Of a DNA stretch of 7,453 nucleotides, positions 5,866 through 7,453 are shown piece by piece. Both the position numbers and the translations under genes were made by a program. The DNA is from Verrucomicrobiota bacterium (GTDB lineage: Bacteria; Verrucomicrobiota; Verrucomicrobiae; Chthoniobacterales; UBA10450). Within the stretch, counting starts at the first letter, position 1, and each line of letters opens with the position of its first letter. Below the pieces are notes generated by a model. That model was not told the DNA's origin, did no database searches, and saw only the letters and a list, made by a program, of their open reading frames with translations. The stretch is taken from the NCBI GenBank assembly GCA_005887855.1, contig VBQB01000238.1, positions 1-7,453 on the forward strand, written 5' to 3'.

Positions 5866-6654
5866 ATGGCAGATTCTGTAGTCTCGTTGGTCACCCCGTT
5901 GATTCTAACTTACAACGAGGAGCCTAACATTAAGCGGACTCTGGAATCGTTACTCTGGGCCGAACGGGTTGTCGTGCTCGATTCAGGTTCAACGGATGGA
6001 ACCAAGTCCGTTGCTCGCTTGTTTCCTAACGTGAGTTGGTACGTTCGTCCATTCGATTATCATAGTGCCCAGTGGAAACACGGAATTCATAACACGGACA
6101 TTACGACTGATTTCGTTCTTGCGCTCGATGCAGACATGAGCGTGCCGGCGACATTTGTTGAGGAGATGGGGAAAAATTTCACGCATGAATATGCAGGTGG
6201 AGTCACACCGTTCGAGTTTCGTATCCTCGGTTACCCACTGGCTGGCTCTATTTATCCGGCGCAATTAAGACTATTCAGAGGTGACTGCGTTGAAATAAGT
6301 CAACAAGGACATACCCAAGAGTTCTCAACCAAAGGCTCGGTTTATCGATTTGACACTCCTCTGATACACGACGACAGAAAGCCGCTCGAACGTTGGGTAT
6401 CATCTCAAGCTTCCTATTCAGCTTTAGAAGCGAAACGAATCGCCGCGGGCAACTCCTTTAGATTCCGCGATCGGTTGCGTCAGCTTGGCTTGATGCCGGT
6501 TATTGCCGGAGCCCTGGCTTTCATCCGTGCCGGCGGGCCTTGGCGGGGGGCTGCCGCTGTCCGGTATGCGTATGAGCGAGCCGCGTATGAATGCCTGCTT
6601 TCTATAAGACTTATGTCCTCTCGCCTGGAGAAGAATAAGAAGTCCTCAGAATGA
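5866..6654 (+). CDS. GT2 family glycosyltransferase, WaaE/LgtF-like
   Basis: A 262-residue inverting GT-A glycosyltransferase of the type that adds glucose or a related hexose to lipopolysaccharide core or exopolysaccharide units. Visible are LTYNEEPNI (14-22), the nucleotide-binding LDSGSTDGT (38-46), the metal-binding DXD (D88 and D90 in LALDADM), then QLRLFRG (133-139), GHTQ (148-151) and HDDRKP (168-173), which matches the acceptor-side and general-base region of this family. The C-terminal third is basic and amphipathic (IAGALAFIRAGG, then YAYERAAYECLL), typical of membrane association. Length is normal. ATG at 5866 follows a weak AAGG at 5852-5855. The 59-nt gap upstream holds no heptamer array. 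Its stop overlaps the next start (ATGA at 6651-6654), implying translational coupling with the acetyltransferase. Family assignment is strong; the exact sugar is not readable. Confidence 0.9.
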   Translation: MADSVVSLVTPLILTYNEEPNIKRTLESLLWAERVVVLDSGSTDGTKSVARLFPNVSWYVRPFDYHSAQWKHGIHNTDITTDFVLALDADMSVPATFVEEMGKNFTHEYAGGVTPFEFRILGYPLAGSIYPAQLRLFRGDCVEISQQGHTQEFSTKGSVYRFDTPLIHDDRKPLERWVSSQASYSALEAKRIAAGNSFRFRDRLRQLGLMPVIAGALAFIRAGGPWRGAAAVRYAYERAAYECLLSIRLMSSRLEKNKKSSE

Positions 6655-7250
6655 ATTTAGGTTTGCTCCACCCGCCTATGGGTTCTAAACAAGTTGACCT
6701 TTCCGCGTACAAAGCGATTGGATTTGATCGTGGCGCTTCCGTTTTCAAAGAAGGGCTGTGGTTGTTGGTGAGCCTGTTGCTATTCCGGCTTTGCCCGCTC
6801 AAGCTCTTCGCACTTAAAAGGCTGATGCTCGAGTGTTTTGGCGCAAAGGTGGGAAAGGGCGTGGTTATCAAGCCGGGTGCGCGCATTACGTTTCCGTGGA
6901 AGCTTACCTTGGGAGACTACATTTGGCTTGGCGAAGATTCTTGGCTTCTGAACCTCGCCTCCGTCACCATAGAAAGCCACGTCTGCATTTCGCAACGAGC
7001 GTTTCTTTGCGCCGGAAGTCACGACTACAAGTCGCCAAGATTCGACCTCATCGTGAAGCCAATCATTATTGAGCGGGGCGCATGGTTGGGCGCAGGCGCG
7101 TTCGTAGGTCCCGGGGTGCGAGTCGGCAGCCACGCGGTGCTAACGGCTAATTCTGTGACCGCCAAGGACCTCGAACCCTTCGGCATTTACCAAGGCAATC
7201 CTGCGGTACTCGTGCGCCGGCGGGTCATTAGCGAGGAGGACAGAGCGTGA
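6651..7250 (+). CDS. WcaF-like left-handed beta-helix O-acetyltransferase
   Basis: A 199-residue member of the hexapeptide-repeat acyltransferases closest to colanic-acid WcaF, which move an acetyl group from acetyl-CoA to a hydroxyl of a sugar in the growing glycan. A hydrophobic N-terminal helix (LWLLVSLLLFRLCPLK, 36-51) precedes the beta-helix coils GAKVGKGVVIKPGARI, TLGDYIWLGEDSWL and SVTIESHVCISQ. The extended loop carries the probable catalytic histidine H124 in AGSHDY. Further coils (ERGAWLGAGAFVGPGV, RVGSHAVLTANSVT) and the closing IYQGNPAVLVRRR follow the family order. The start overlaps the preceding stop by 4 nt. The last codon and stop (gcg tga) already belong to the heptamer array at 7245. 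Complete, no missing motifs. The name WcaF describes resemblance only; the substrate here is unknown. Confidence 0.88.
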   Translation: MNLGLLHPPMGSKQVDLSAYKAIGFDRGASVFKEGLWLLVSLLLFRLCPLKLFALKRLMLECFGAKVGKGVVIKPGARITFPWKLTLGDYIWLGEDSWLLNLASVTIESHVCISQRAFLCAGSHDYKSPRFDLIVKPIIIERGAWLGAGAFVGPGVRVGSHAVLTANSVTAKDLEPFGIYQGNPAVLVRRRVISEEDRA

Positions 7251-7321
7251 AAAGTGAAGAGCAGGGAGCGGATTGCGGGTTTCGGAATGGCTGACCTCTG
7301 ACATCTGATTTCTGATCTCTG
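7245..7321 (+). repeat. Degenerate heptamer array K (four families in one phase, 11 units)
   Basis: Eleven units run in a single phase: gcgtgaa and aagtgaa, then gagcagg and gagcgga, then ttgcggg and tttcgga, atggctg, and acctctg, acatctg, atttctg, atctctg. The last four are the GGTCAGA family in reverse orientation; the first four are families also seen within asnB. The array supplies the acetyltransferase stop codon and ends 7 nt before the next likely start. Confidence 0.85.
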
Positions 7322-7328
7322 GTAAACA

Positions 7329-7453
7329 GTGTTGACTAAGTTCAAAAACAGCCGGCGGTTACAATGCGCGGCGGTGTTGCTGGCAGGTATCGTGCTGGCC
7401 GGTGCCGCGCACATCCCGATTCTGCGCGAGATTGCTTCTTTCTTGATCGTTGA
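7329..7453 (+). CDS. N-terminus of a membrane-anchored protein, possibly YdcF/SanA (DUF218) family (3' truncated by window)
   Basis: An open frame begins at GTG 7329 (or TTG 7332) just after an in-frame TAA at 7323 and runs off the window. It reads VLTKFKNSRRLQ, a short basic cytoplasmic start, then a hydrophobic segment (CAAVLLAGIVLAGAA), then HIPILREIASFLIV. A single N-terminal membrane anchor followed by a phrase like ASFLIV plus an acidic residue is how many YdcF/SanA-like proteins in exopolysaccharide clusters begin, just before a DPL...AD..VVLGG motif; that motif would lie beyond the window, so the family is a guess. The ATG at 7364 is out of frame. No Shine-Dalgarno is visible. That a coding region starts here is likelier than the family name. 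Confidence 0.5.
   Translation, partial: MLTKFKNSRRLQCAAVLLAGIVLAGAAHIPILREIASFLIV

Overview
The window lies in an exopolysaccharide or lipopolysaccharide-type surface-glycan gene cluster, with every gene on the + strand. In order it holds: the 3' end of a GT4 glycosyltransferase; a small four-helix-bundle (23S rRNA intervening-sequence family) gene; a glutamine-dependent asparagine synthase homologue (AsnB type); two complete GT4 glycosyltransferases; a GT2 (WaaE/LgtF-like) glycosyltransferase; a WcaF-like left-handed beta-helix acetyltransferase; and the first ~41 codons of a membrane-anchored protein that may belong to the YdcF/SanA (DUF218) family. The likely collective job is to build, amidate and acetylate an oligosaccharide repeat unit. 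The gene set suggests a Gram-negative-type environmental bacterium of moderate GC. I cannot name the phylum; repeats of this style are familiar to me from uncultured lineages such as Nitrospirota and NC10, but that is recollection, not a result.

The striking feature is not a gene. Most longer gaps between genes, and at least five places inside asnB, are filled with degenerate direct repeats that keep an exact 7-nt period while unit sequences drift. I can phase roughly 100 heptamer units by eye. They fall into a few families (CCGACNN, GAGCAGG, GGTCAGM, GCGTGAR, NATTCGC/CATTAGC), which occur in both orientations and are often joined end to end without breaking phase. Arrays lie at 451-555, 970-1057, 3211-3252, 3267-3382 and 7245-7321, and inside asnB at 1287-1376, 1454-1629, 1897-1924, 2611-2662 and 2694-2728. 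From about 3390 to 7240 there are none that I can see.

In asnB the arrays are translated in frame. They add two long low-complexity insertions to the glutaminase domain, accompany an apparent deletion in the interdomain linker, and add an insertion to the synthetase domain, while catalytic motifs remain. Elsewhere the arrays supply the last codons of two genes and abut the start codons of three, which lack a clear Shine-Dalgarno sequence. The four-helix-bundle gene is bracketed by two arrays of the same family in inverted orientation.

The right half (3384-7250) is a compact operon-like run: gaps of 20 and 59 nt, then a 4-nt ATGA overlap between the GT2 and acetyltransferase genes. I saw no tRNA, rRNA, CRISPR array, transposase or convincing rho-independent terminator.
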